A stretch of DNA of 64,000 bases, taken from positions 14,820,016-14,884,015 of the forward strand of contig WARS01000011.1 of the NCBI GenBank assembly GCA_008933995.1, in the 5' to 3' direction. The notes under the pieces were generated by a model. It did no database searches and was not told the origin of the DNA. It saw only the letters and a list, made by a program, of their open reading frames with translations. This DNA is from Datnioides undecimradiatus (taxonomy: Eukaryota; Chordata; Actinopteri; Lobotiformes; Datnioididae). Positions within the stretch are counted from its first letter, which is position 1. Every line of letters starts with the position of its first letter. Below are positions 1 to 13,000 of this stretch, in pieces. Position numbers and translations under genes: made by a program.

Positions 1-3000
1 ATTAATGAATGAATTCCTTGCAATTCCTCGTAACAGTACACGTTAACCTGGTGCATCTTAAACATTAGCGTATCTGAAGTTGCCCTTTGGCCGAGCCAAA
101 GTGCTGCTTAAGCTGTCACAGCAGCTATACTTAAGGCTGCCTGCGTGCTTTATCAGAAGTGCTCGTCAAGTTGAAGAGATTCGGAAGCGACAGTCACACT
201 CCACAAAACGATTGGCCAGATGTTGGGAGGTGAGAAAGTTGGCAGGGTTTGAACTTCTCTCTCTCTCTAGCTCTCGTTTTCACTTGTGTCACTTTTGATG
301 GACACAAGTAAGAGCAGCAGTGTAATGCCTTCCAGGACAGACTATCTGAAATTCTGCGCCATTATCCCCATCGTTTAGCTATTATCACGTCCTGCCGCTC
401 TCGGTGACAGCAGCTTTTCACCTCGCCTTCAAATGCGGCAGTTTGGATCAGCTTGCTGTAAAAATAGGTCCTTTTAACCCCAGCGCACTGGCAGACAAAA
501 TACAGTGTGGGCTTAAGGGTCCAAAAAAAAAAAATCCCCAAGTTTGTTTGTGGTAAAAACAGTAGTTTTCTCTCCTCACTATCATACTTGCTCACAGACA
601 TTATCCCCTTTTCATTCCCACTCTCCATTTTCCACTGTACACTTTTAGAATAGGTGGTGCTTCAGCCATTAGGTCTAAATAAACAACATCCCCCTCTCAG
701 TAGTATTTGCAAGTGCATGTTTATGAGGCGCTGCTCATGGCCAGATACTTGCTGTCCATCCGCTGATAGAAATCTCCTGCAGGGTTTGTTATGCAACTGA
801 TGCTCCGCTCTGATGCCCTGCCTCTGACCCGGCTACCGCTATCTCTATCTAGTAAAGGCTTTAAGGCATTTAGGATTGTGTGCTGTTCACTGAGCACCAA
901 TCCTTTTTTTATCTGAGGCCAGGACTGGAGGTTATCCTCTATGAAATGTGGTGTGTAATGGTTTTTATCTGCAGGTCATTAGGTAAATAAGCTAAAACCA
1001 ACAATACAGTTAACAGGTGATTCTGGGAACAGAAAGTAAAATCAAAAATCCAATACCTCCAGTGTTTTCGCAGGACCTCTCAAAATTCTTTGAATATCGT
1101 TGCCATCCACTTCACCCAGCACTCATCCACCCAGCTGCTGATGAACAATACTACTTCCACTTCCTCTGCGCTAGTGTCCACGGTCTGTCACATCTCACAG
1201 TGCGATGGCTTGGGGGGGGAAGGGCAGGTGGGGGTCCTATGGGTCACAGTTTCCCGTGATGTTTTTATTGGCCTTAGCAGATGGCTTCCCTCACCCACTG
1301 CATTGTTATGGTGGCCATCTTGCTCTGGGGGTCAGGGTTAACAATAGTTGCCAGTAGCTGTGGGGGACAAAAGCCTTCGAAAGGGCTTCCGAAAAAGAGT
1401 TTCCTCAGTAACTGAATGCTGTAAACCTGGCAATGCTGTCAAATTGACTGCTTTTTACGAAGAAACTACTACTCGTCACGTTCAGCTGAGTGCCGGGAAG
1501 CACTGTCTTGCGTGTATGAGTCAAGTTTGGGATGTGCTCGAGCCCAGTAAATCAGAATTGTGTGAAAATCCCAAATTACCATTTAAGGCACTAAAACAGC
1601 ACTTTCTCTTTTGGCCTTGAGGCTCCAAATAATGAAGTGGGACAGCCTAAAAGCCTGCTCTGTTTTCACAGTGCAACAGTATACGTGTATTATTCTTTGC
1701 AATATCCACTTTCCTCTTAAGTTTTGACAACCCCTGTCTCCCCAATCCTCCCCCCTCCCCTTTGATTTGCTCCCCCTCTTCATATCTCCCATCTTTCCTC
1801 TCCTCCTGTGATATGCAACACCCTTCCCATCTCCACAAAAATGAAACTGTAAAACTAGCGGGCTCTATACATTCTTTACAGTCCCCCTCACCCACCCCCT
1901 CTTCATGCAGGATTTCTGTTCTTCATTTCTGTGTTGGGTTTTAGTAAGGAGAAAAGAATCAGGAGGGGGAGGAAGGAAAAAAAATTGGTTGATGTTTCCC
2001 CTCAAACATGTGACCTCTGCTCAGCTCACAGCTGAAAATAATTTGGGCCTGCAGGCCGGTGGATGGCTGACGCAAACCCTCCTTCTCCTCTCCCTGGGGG
2101 GGCTAGGCCTTGGGCTGACGGGGGGGCTAAAGACAAAGCAAAGGTGGGCTGTAATCTGAGCCGTGAGCAAAACTGGAATCTTAAAGGTGACATATCGTAC
2201 TTTTACTCTACTTCTTGTCGGACAAGACGGCAACTTTTACACTGCGCCTATTTCTTCTTTCGTTCTGCAGACATAAAAGTACCAGAGTCAATTCAGAACA
2301 CTGGACCCAGAGGGCCAATTATGTTGTTAGCCCAGGGAAGACTTCAGCTATTTGGATCCTTTTCTTTTTTTTTTTTTTTTTTTTTTTACGTAATCTACCA
2401 ATTTTGTGGCTTTTTTCCTGACTTGCCTCACTGCCATTTGGGACAACAATTTGTGGAATTCTGCAGCATTACGCTCACATTCCCTACATAGTCTTGGGGG
2501 GCGAGAGGGAGAAGTGTCAGGGTTGGCTAATGCAGGTTTATTGAGAGGGGGGTTCGGGCCAGGCAGTGCTCAGGAAATGTTTAAGGCCTATGGATACCCT
2601 AAAGTATACCCGCACATCTGGCTGAAGTGACACACACACACACAGATCCAACACACACACGTGTTGGCCTGCAGCAGCTTGGCAGGATGTGTCGATCTAT
2701 GTAGGTGTGTTTTTATATGAGGTTTTGTGTGTGAGTGTGCAGCTGGGTGGCAAAGCACGTATTAATGTCTCTGTGTAAATTTACTTAAGAACAAATGTGT
2801 GTCTACCTGCCAAGAGGAGTTAGCCCTGACCTTTCCTCCTCCCTTATGTTAACCACATCTGTGCCAGACAGAGGCCAGGCACTTCTGCTCCATGCCAGCC
2901 CTCTACCAGCTTTTACAGGCCAATTCATGAGCACTCTGCACCAGCGGCTCTAATTCAATGTTACATACGGATGGTCTTGCTAGGCTCCAGCAGGATCTGG

Positions 3001-3719
3001 TTTCATTATACTCTGACAAATGGACCAAGTAATAATTTCAAACTGGCTAAGCATGTCACCTCACACTCGCCTTGGCACTACTCGGCCATAATAAAGAACA
3101 GAGGGAAATGTGTTACGCTGGAAGATGCTCAACACGCTGAGGAAGTTATTTTCTGGAGTGACAGGAGAGTTTTCAGAGAGGACCTGAAGTACGAAAACAA
3201 AATGTGCGCGCAGTACTTGTCTTGAAATCTGTCCTGGCATGTGCAAACAGACGAGATACTGAGTGATCATTTAAAAATGTTGAACTGAGTGCCCTCCTCT
3301 TGATTCCAGCTGCAACTAATGTTTTCCTGCTGGAGCTTAATCACCCTACAATGCAGAGTTTGTAGCATATTCCATAAGTTTTCCATAATGCCACATGGGC
3401 GCTGAAACCCAATGTGTGTTTATGCCTGTTGGCTTGCCATTGTTAGGGGCTTTGTTTTTTGCTGTATCCTCCAATTACAAATCAAGTGGGGATTGCTAGT
3501 TTAGAGGGGATGCCATGCAGCCTGTGAGGTCCGCTTTTCGGCAGCTTGGTTCAGTTTTCGCCACAGAAATGAGAGGTTTGAGTTATTTGGTAGTTTACAT
3601 TCACGCACAAGAGTTAGAAAATGTCTCCTAAGGGAGTCCTGGGGAAGCAGCTCTTCTTTTGACCTAACTCTCATTTGTCAGTCTGTATGTCCGCCTATTT
3701 TTGTGTGTCATTTTTACTA

Positions 3720-3766
<47 letters not shown>

Positions 3767-3961
3767 GCTGGAATATTTTCAGCTGTCCAAATTTATGCTC
3801 TGTAGCAGTTTGACTTGTTTTTCTTTGACGTGTTTGCTGGAATATAGGCCTGCTTTCCCATCACGAGTTTCACAAACAAACATTTGCCATCTGCACATTG
3901 CACCTTTATACATATTCTTTCTACTAACTGACCGTGTCTCTCTCTTTCTGTGACTGTGCAG
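1..3961. other. Upstream or 5' intronic DNA of dennd2a
   Basis: No exon of a recognisable gene was found here. The stretch contains a CA run at 2631-2645, a T run at about 2366-2387 and a longer CA array at 3723-3765. A short segment near 2184 (AAAGGTGACATATC) resembles the start of a common fish interspersed repeat. Because the first coding exon has a splice acceptor immediately before its ATG, a non-coding 5' exon of dennd2a must lie upstream, either in this stretch or outside the window. I could not place it. Confidence 0.4.
3723..3765. repeat. CA microsatellite
   Basis: A 43-base (AC)n run about 200 bases before the proposed first dennd2a coding exon. Confidence 0.95.
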
Positions 3962-4045
3962 GATGCCAGCTGCTAGCACCATGACCGGTGGGAGGGCCCT
4001 GCTGCTCTGTACAAACACTGACAACTGTATCTACCAATCAGTCAG
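3962..4045 (+). other. dennd2a: Proposed first coding exon of dennd2a
   Basis: A good acceptor (pyrimidine run then GCAG at 3958-3961) is followed after one base by an ATG at 3963. The exon ends at a strong GTAGGT donor at 4046. It encodes 27 codons plus two bases, and those two bases complete an arginine codon with the first base of the exon at 7224, so the phase fits exactly. A second in-frame ATG at 3981 sits in a better context (AGCACCATGA) and may be the real start. The 27 residues are not conserved with anything I remember, so the assignment rests on splice signals and phase only. Confidence 0.55.
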
Positions 4046-7000
4046 GTAGGTGCCTGAAAAGCCAAAATGATTCAATGTCTAGTAGTACTAGTTACTAACG
4101 TGCCATCAACTACAGCAAATACTGTACATTGGTTAGTCATGCTGCTCACATCTCCCTGCTAAAGCTTGATATAGGAGCCATTGAGTGTGTAGCTACTTTG
4201 AACACCAGTCTGTCATTATCAAATTAGCTGCTTCTTTCAATAAAAAATGAAATGGTTAACACCATGAATCACCTTTTGCTCACGCCACTGTCTGGTTGAT
4301 GTTGCTAGTGCAGCTGTTTTTAATGGCAAGATTCCCCACGCTGCCCTGTGTCTGAAGGGAGAGCAAGAGCTCCTCCTATCATTGTGTGGTAAACAACCTG
4401 TAAACAAAAGCTTGCTATTCAATCTTATCCTAAGAAATCAGATCAGCTAGTGCAGTACAAAGGCCAGTAAAGGCTACGCCTTGGTTTTAGTGAATAAGCA
4501 AAGTTATTCCTATTTATTCCTTTCATTTCATATACAGACCAGATGAGTAACTGTTTGAGCATTTATGATTCTTGGATCCAACTTTCAGCACAAAAAAAAT
4601 CAAAAGCTGCATTAAAAATGTTTGTTCTTCGAAAGGAAATGATCAGTAAAGTCAAACACGTATGGTTGGAACTTTTCAGAAAACTTTAAATGTTGGGATT
4701 AGCGCTAGATCTATTTACCTGAAAAAAATAAAACTGATGTTGTCATAACATTTATCTCATCTCGGGCATGAGATGGCTTTAACAAAAACCCTCCATCATG
4801 AGCCTAAGCTGGAGACAGAAGGCAGGTTGAAGTCAAATTAAAGAAGCTGTTAATTTATATCGTGGACATTGTAGGGCCTGGTTTCACTAGCTGGGCATGT
4901 GAGGTGAAAGAAAGACAATACATCTCAGCCTTTGCAGCTTTTATTTTGATAATTAACAAAATGCAAGAAACTGTGTAACGTACCTAGCAAACGGTCCCAA
5001 AATATGCTTTGTCAGACATGAGTGTGAAACCATAGCCTCATTTCATTTGTTAAAAAAATATAACCCAGATACTCTGACTTCTGCTGGACTTAACAAAAAG
5101 TATGAGCCGAAAGAGTAGTTTACTTTACTATCTTGCCAACTGCCGTCACAACACGTTGCTAATTCACGTTGCTTTCACGTTAGGGTTGGCTGTATAACAA
5201 TAACAGGGCTGGAGAAGCTGAACCGGGCAGGGTTGGCCATCTGGCATCTGGATACTGTTACTGCCCCCCTGCTGCCACTGTCTAATGCTTCTATGACCAC
5301 TCTCTATGGTCCCTTCTGTCATCCTTGCAATCTTCATTACTGCTATTTAAATTATAATGAAGGGATTATACTGAATGGGGATTGTCTTGCAGAATATTTG
5401 AATGTCTGTTGTTTTGAGGGTCTGCCATGTTACCATTGCTCAAACGCTCAAACTCAGGTCTCTTGGAAAAAGCTGATATCATTAAAAGAAGTTGGTTGTG
5501 TGTCTCTTTTTTAATTCTTGCCCATTTCAAACCCTTCCTCCTGTCCACCGATCCTGTGTTAGCTCAGCTGTTTAGCGATGCTATTGTGCCCTTGTGCCCC
5601 CTGTCCCTCCTTCCATCCTCAGTGACCCTCATCTCCATGCTCCACCCATCCTCGGCGGTCAACAGACAAGCTTTCCATACTGCCCCCCCACTTTTTTTTC
5701 TGCATCTGTTTCTCTCTTAATCACAAACAAGTGTTGTTTTTATAGATGGGATAAATATACTATTAATTTCCTTCTCCATCTGCTCCACAACTCCTTCTCT
5801 TGACCCCCCTGCCTACTTCTGCTCTCCTTTACTTGGCTTTTCTGTTTGACCTAGTTTTTCCCCTCTGTTGCTTCATGCTTAATAAAAACTGCTGTTTCAA
5901 CCGGAGAATGCGAAAAGTGAAAGAAAGGGGGAAGGGACAGGGGCCAAACTAATAAAACCCAGAGCAATTTGAAGATAATTATTTGGTTTCCTCACTGGCC
6001 ATAGTTACAACAAGTTTTCTTCTCTTTAAAGGTCTCCAAGGAAACTTGATTCAGTAATTTACCCCAGAGATTTCCTCTGGATTGCATGACTGTTGGTTTT
6101 CACATCCAGCAGTGTCATCAGAAGTCACCCAGCAAGGCCATGTTTCCTCTGTTTGTTGGAAATTTAATCATTTGATGAATGGTCTTTGGGCCAAATCTGA
6201 GTTTTGAGGGTCAGGACTAGAAAAGAAAAGATGCACGTCTACACTTCGGCCTCTCCCCTCTTCTATGTATGCTTTCATCGCCTCTCCAGAAATAGCTGTG
6301 TGTGTGTGTGTGTAGCTTGTAAACTTTGACCCCCAAACTCAAAGTTCAAACAGCCATGACCCAGTAATCTTCCAGGAGTGACTCACGGCTGAAACAGAGG
6401 CACCAAACAGACGTCTGAGCTCTTTTAACAAGAACTCTTGTTTACCCCATAAAACAAAGATCTATTTGGACATAATTGTAAGTGCTCACATTGCGTGGCC
6501 AATTTTAAGAGCTATGGGGAGCATGATACATCGGTATGTACACTGAAGGCAACAACTGACATTTCTATGAAAATAATTGCACTATAAATTATTAGAGTTG
6601 ACAACAGTGCAGTGTACTTTCTCCCTCTGTTTATCTGGTTTGAATTAAGTGCACATCAGCCGGAGCAGTGGCTCAGTGGTTAGTGTTGTCCCCTTACCAA
6701 GAGAAGACTCTTTCTTTTGTTCCTTCCCCAAAGTCCGTCTTGTGATTGACAAGTGAACTTCCTGTCTGTTAGTCTTGATATACACCTCAGCCATCTTCAC
6801 TGAATTGTACACTCCAAGAAAGCTTCAGTATTTTATTTTAGGATGATTGAGTTGTTTATTTCACATCAATTTGCTTTGAATTAATATCTATTATTCTAAT
6901 CTATTTTGAGTTTGACTTGCAAGAAAATTATGTGCAACAGTCTATTTTTCGGGTAGGTTTAAGAAATGAATCCCTTAAGCTGGACTTAAAGACGACTATC

Positions 7001-10000
7001 ACACCAATTCTTTTGTACCATGTTTTCATCCTTTCCTTTTTTTGTTGACTCTGTATCTAATCTAAGTTTAATCCCATGTCAACTGGGCTCTTTGGGATGA
7101 CACATTAATAAAGATAAAATAACAAAGCAATTATTCAACGGTATCTCTACAATACAGGATATTTTGCTTGATTGTGGGGGTTAAGAAGGTATGGTAATGT
7201 TTCTGTGTGTGGTTCTTTTCTAGACTCCAGTGCTGTGGCTTGAAGGTCGTGGAGGCTCCGTCGTCTGCGGTGCCCCAGCGCCAAGAGGTGTGTGGGTCAC
7301 CAAGGGACAGAGACAGAGACAGGAAGGACACCAGTGTGTCCACCAAGCGTCCCCTCTCCCCTCCACCCATCCTGAGCGACAGCCTGGGTTCTCCTGACAT
7401 CATGCTGGCTCACAGGAGAGCCTCCACCACCACCGATCCGCAGACACCAAATGTGGAGAATGGCCTGTGTGGCAAGTTGAACCATAACAAGAGCCCAGCT
7501 GGAGTCAAGACTGCCAGCATCCGCGACAAGATCTCACAATGGGAGGGCAAAAAGGAGCCCGCCTCAGTAACTTCTATAGGGACATGTCCACTGAGCACGA
7601 CACAGAAGGAAGTTGAGACAGTGAGGAAAAAGGAGTCCAAAGCTTCAGAGGTCCAAAGGACAGATAGCAAGAGGTTTGTCAGTTGGGACAGACAAGACTC
7701 AGGGAAGGAGAATGTTGGAAAGCTGGGGGATTTGAGGCCTAAATCCCCAGAAGGCTCAACAAACAAGGACAGAGAAGTTATACTAGAGAGAGGATTTCGG
7801 GCTTCCAAGCCAACAGAACAATCCCAAGACAAGAAAAGTGTCTTAACTCATGTTAAGAAACTGGAAAAGGCAACAAAGGAGGTTCCTGATGGACCCTCAC
7901 TGGCATTTCCAGGGAATTACTTCTGTCCTCCTTCAAAAGATGAGCTGGAGGAAACAGAAAAGAGGGCAAATGAGCCCATTTTTGGGACTTTTGACGTGAC
8001 AAGGCCTGGTGGGTCACGGAGGAGAAGGGAAGGGGATCCAGAGAACGTATACAGTGAGCCGGGTGCTCCATCTATAAATCCTCTACCTAAACCTCAGAGA
8101 ACCTTCCAGCACCACACACCCCCTGCTACGCCAGCCTCAGGGCCTGGCTCAGGGAAGGGAAGGAGGAACTTGCCCCCTTTGCCCTCCATTCCTCCTCCAC
8201 CTTTACCCACATGCCCACCACCTGGAGTTTGCAGGAGGCCGTGGGCTGACAAACCCCGGGACAGCAGTAACAGGTGAGAGAATATGAAGACAGAATTACA
8301 AATATGGGCAGCCATGACAAGTTTTCTTTGGTTAGTCCTTGAGTTATGTATATGCAAATTAAAATCTATGACCATGGCAGTGGCTCTGCAAAGTGCACAG
8401 CAACGCTTTGAGGTAATTGCTGTTGTAATCAAGCTTCAGTGCTCATAAAGACAAAATTAACTTGTTGATTTTAGGCAGATGTGATGATTGTAATGTCCGC
8501 CATCTTTGTTTTTATCTTGTTTATGACATGTGCCTAACCTCATCTGAACACAGCAATGCTGAAGCTGATGGTTACATTACAAGTCTCAGAGCCATGTGGT
8601 TACAAACCTAAGTAGTGAACAAACTTAGATTTAACCTGATAATGGGACTACAGGAAACGTCATGTGACCACCAAAGACATTACTATTGATTTCATTTCAA
8701 GGCAATAGATCAGACTCAGAATCTACATTGTAGCATGGAACAAAAGTCAAGAATTCACAAATCAGTGGGGTTGATAAATTTCTATGCCAAATTTCATAGA
8801 AGTTCATCAAACATCTAATATATATAAGTCTGGACCAAAGCAGTGGACCAACCAACCATCTGATTGATATTTCTATATAAGTAAATGCCAGCCAAACAAG
8901 TTTTAACCCCTGAGGGTAAATTCACGGAAATGTATTTTTGAAAGTGCCCTTGAGGAATCAGTATTAACCTGGGTATCCTCTAACGCTTCCCCCTAACCCT
9001 TCCCCCACTACCACCAACTAAACACTGAGGTGAACATCTCCTACATCTGCTGTAAATCAAAACCACCAGTGACATCACTCTGTTTCTAAATATCCCAAAG
9101 AATGAGCTCATTGGTTGGAAGTGAGGAATGTACACAACTCAACTCATTCCTCCTTCCAAAACTTTACTGGAAGCGGAGAACAACATGCAGAGTGGTGTGA
9201 GTCATGTCAGAGAGGCCCCTTGCTTTTTTTCAGGAATTCTAGCCTTGACATTAAAAATGATTGTGCAAGGCCTTTGGCTTTCACAAATGAGCTGTCAGGC
9301 GTTTATTTTGCAGTGTACGAATTTTTAAATGTAAAAAAGTGTCTGTCTGTAAAGTCTGACCCAGAAATCCACATCACTTATTCTGCCAACGGCAATTAAC
9401 ATGTTGGAATTTTCAGGGGTCTTAAGTAGTTCTCGCATTCAGATGGTTACAATCAAACAAACAAAGCTCTGCAGGGAAACCCAAAAAAATGTGATCTCTG
9501 CAGTATTGAAGTGCATCTATTGTTCACTTTCTCTAGTGGTCTGAATTCTTGTTCGGAGCTTGGCTAGGATCTGTTACATTCCATACCATATGTGGAGGCC
9601 TCACTCTGCTCAAGTGTGCCATGTCAGGCCCTTTGTTTGGCCAGGCTGTCTCTCTGCGAGTGTCCATGGGAGTGTGCATTTTTGTGCATGAACAAATACC
9701 CAGTGCCATGCAACAGCTATGCAGTGTGCTTTTTTGAAGATTGCAATGTTCATGGTCAATTACTTTATTTAACTTTACTATAACGACAAAATAGCTGATG
9801 TTAATATGACATACTCATGCCAGATATAGCGAAATTGATACTTACCATGTACAATTTCAAGGAATATTATTGTCAAAGCTAAAAACAGACAAAATACAAC
9901 AAAAGCCAGACAGACTCAAAATCAGCTCAGAAAAGTAGGATTCAATACAAGGCTGTTGTGCTGTTCTGCAATGGAAGTAGCAAGCTGTACCTAATAAAGT

Positions 10001-13000
10001 GACAATCTTTAGCTTAGTTTAATTGTATGGATGTGCATGCATGTGGGCATACATGCAACCACAAACGCTTGTGTGCACTTCATCCAACAGGGCTTTAATC
10101 TTAGGCACTCATTAAACACAAATGTGGTCATTCAGATGTGGCAACCAGCAAATGGCAGCATCAGTTTTCCTGCGTGGCATAACAAATCTTTTTAAAAACA
10201 TCATCATGAGCACACATTCACTCAGAGACATCAGTCCAAAATCCTTCCTTCCTCTTCTTTTGTATTTGGCGTGCAACTCCACTAAGTCTTTCTAATGCTC
10301 TGTCCACCAGGAAGTCCTATGAATTTGAGGATCTGCTCCAGTCGTCTACGGACAGCTGCAAGGTGGACTGGTACGCTCAGTCTAGACTTGGCCTAACACG
10401 CACTTTATCAGAAGAGAATGTCTACGAGGACATAATAGGTAAACAATATCACACTTTTATTTTCCTTTAACCAAGTGGAAACTTCCCCAAACTTCTGCGT
10501 CTGGTTTCAAAGTGTTGTGTGAACGTTTTAGGTAATGAAACTGTAAAAATACTGTAAAATACTGTTCTAATGGCTGTGGGTTGTCCTACAACCTACGTGT
10601 GCCCGTCACCCACTGCATGACCTTTTAGTTTCATTTCCCGCATCAGTATGAGTCACAGAGTTCAGTCACAGAGGTGATGCAGAGGTAAAGCTGTCTTTAC
10701 TCTGCACTGTTTTCTGCTACTGTTTTAATTTAGACCCATGCTGCTTCACTTTTATTAAAAACTGTATGTAGAAACCGGACCTACGCTCCTGCCTTATTGT
10801 CTGTAGTGTTATGCCAACCCCACCTAGAGCCCGTTTAATTTCATAACGTACAATAGTGGCGTTGTGTGAGGTCGTAGTGTAGCTGGGGTTGGCTATCGTG
10901 AATGTCGGTGCAGCAGGGGGCATGTGAATGGCTTAGAGCCACAGCACATTACTGGCAATCGCTTCAGTGTGTCTTTGGTTTTCCTCCCAGAGACTGGTAC
11001 ATAATGAGTGCTGCTCGCTTGCTAAAATCAAATTAAGTTTAATTATATTTGAGTGATGCCACATCTTATTTTGGATTCTTCTATGGTTCCCTTCTTTCAT
11101 ACAGTAGTATCGTTATTTTAAACACTCAGACATTGTTCGCAACAGAGTCCCGTGGGTAAAGTAACTTAGACTCACTATAGACTTCTACTCAAACAGTAGC
11201 ACAGGGACAAAGAGTCATCAGCCTCCGCATGCAAACCGACTTCTTATCAACACACTTTAAACACACAGTTCACATGTCTGATAGAGTTTCCAGATTGAGA
11301 AGAAAGCATCTGTATGTGTATGTACTATGTCGGATCGGATGCGTGCCTTGATGATGGACATGTGCACAGCTGACAGCACGCACAAACACACCGTAAAGAT
11401 CAGTGTGACGTTGTCATCAGCCAGAAATGTGAAAAACAGTACGCTGATCCCTTGTTTTCCTCAGAGGGAAAAGGAGCGGAGAACTGAACGTCCCACTTTA
11501 TCGTTCGACTCCTACAGGTCACATCTGGTGGATGGATTGATAGAGCAGAAGAAAGACTCAGAGAGACAGAGACAAAAAAAGAAAGAGGCACAGGTTTTGG
11601 AAAATAAAACTTCCTCACTCGTCATCTCCAGGGGTGGACTGGTGGCTAGAGTTACATTTAGCATTAACTGTGCGAGCTTCTTATCACAGTGAAATATGAG
11701 CTGGGTAAGCCCACCGCTGACTCTGATAGCTCTCTGCACATCTGGAGTAGGAATCGTTGAGCAAAACAAACATGACTGATATGGAAAGAGTGCTTTATCT
11801 GCTCTTTGGGAAGCTTGTGTAAGGCTGTTTTGTAATCCAGGTGACACTGATTTCTTAGTTTTGAAAAAAAAATATGTATTTTTTCTTCTGAAGATCCTCC
11901 ATCCAAGGAGAACCCCTATGAAGATATAGAGCTGGAGAGAAGTTTTTTGGGAAGCAAATGTGTTTCACCTGCCTCCTCATCTCCTGTCCCGGACACGCCA
12001 ACTAAGGTACCTGATCTCTGATACGTCACTATATAAATGAAGTAGATTTAATGGAAACAGCTCTGCACTAAAATGACCTCCTAATCTTGTTTCTTTGTTC
12101 CATCTGTCCCCGTCCTTCTCCGCAGCTCTCCTCCAAGCCTGGCTTCTTCAGACAAAATTCAGAACGGCGAAGCTTTAAGCTTCTTGAACTGCGCAAGACC
12201 AGCAGGGACACTGGCATCTCTTCACCTTCCCGCATCAGCCCCCCTTCCACGCCCAGCAGCCCCGATGACACCCCGTGCCTCTCTGGAGACCCGTACAATC
12301 GCAGACGAAGGAAAATCCCCAAGGTATGTGAGGCCTCTGACAAAGCTCACGCTGCTCTGTCTGTGATTTATAGTTGAGCGTGCAGCTCAGGGAGCTTCGG
12401 AGCTGGTCCACTCACGCTGCCGTCTGGGGATGAGTAAGGCAGGGGAAACTTTTCTGATGGATATTTCCTGTGTGAAGTGTGCCTAGAGGAAGGCCTCCCA
12501 GAACTTGTATTGAAAACCTCTTGGCAGGAGCCTGGCAGATTTTGTTTATTGGTTTAAGGAGTTAAAGATGGACATTTCTTTCCTTTGCCTCCTGCAGATG
12601 GTGCTGAAAATCAATGGCATCTTCGAGGCACGGAGAGGGAAGAAACGCATGAAGAGGGTGTCTCAGTCTACAGAGTCCAGCTCAGGGAGAGGTGAGGCTT
12701 CAAAGAACTCACTGTTGCAACATCTAAAAAAACTCACAATCCTTCATCAAGGACGCTGTGTTTTTCTTTGTTTGTTTGTCTGTGGGTTAACAGAAATGTC
12801 TCAAACACTTCTTAACTGATTTCAATAAAAGTTGGTGGAAAGTTGGGCTGTGGATGAAGGAACAAGTGACTGGTTTCTGGTATGAAAACAGATCCAGATG
12901 CAGATTTCTTGGATCCAGTAATTCTTTTGAAAGCAACATTTTCATTAGAGGGGCTCTTTTTCATTGTAGTCATCACTGAAGTCAATATTTATCATCAGAC

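Noticed and set aside
2063-2491. 142-codon open frame near the left edge
   Set aside because: It includes a poly-T-encoded phenylalanine run and low-complexity sequence. There is no conserved motif.
6659-6712. Possible tRNA gene (A-box match)
   Set aside because: There is no B-box and no cloverleaf fold; it is better explained as a SINE fragment.
7207-8277. 356-codon open frame read as a single-exon gene starting at ATG 7207
   Set aside because: The first codons are intron sequence before a clear acceptor (TTTTCTAG ending at 7223), and the frame stops two bases into the donor at 8274. It is the second coding exon of dennd2a.
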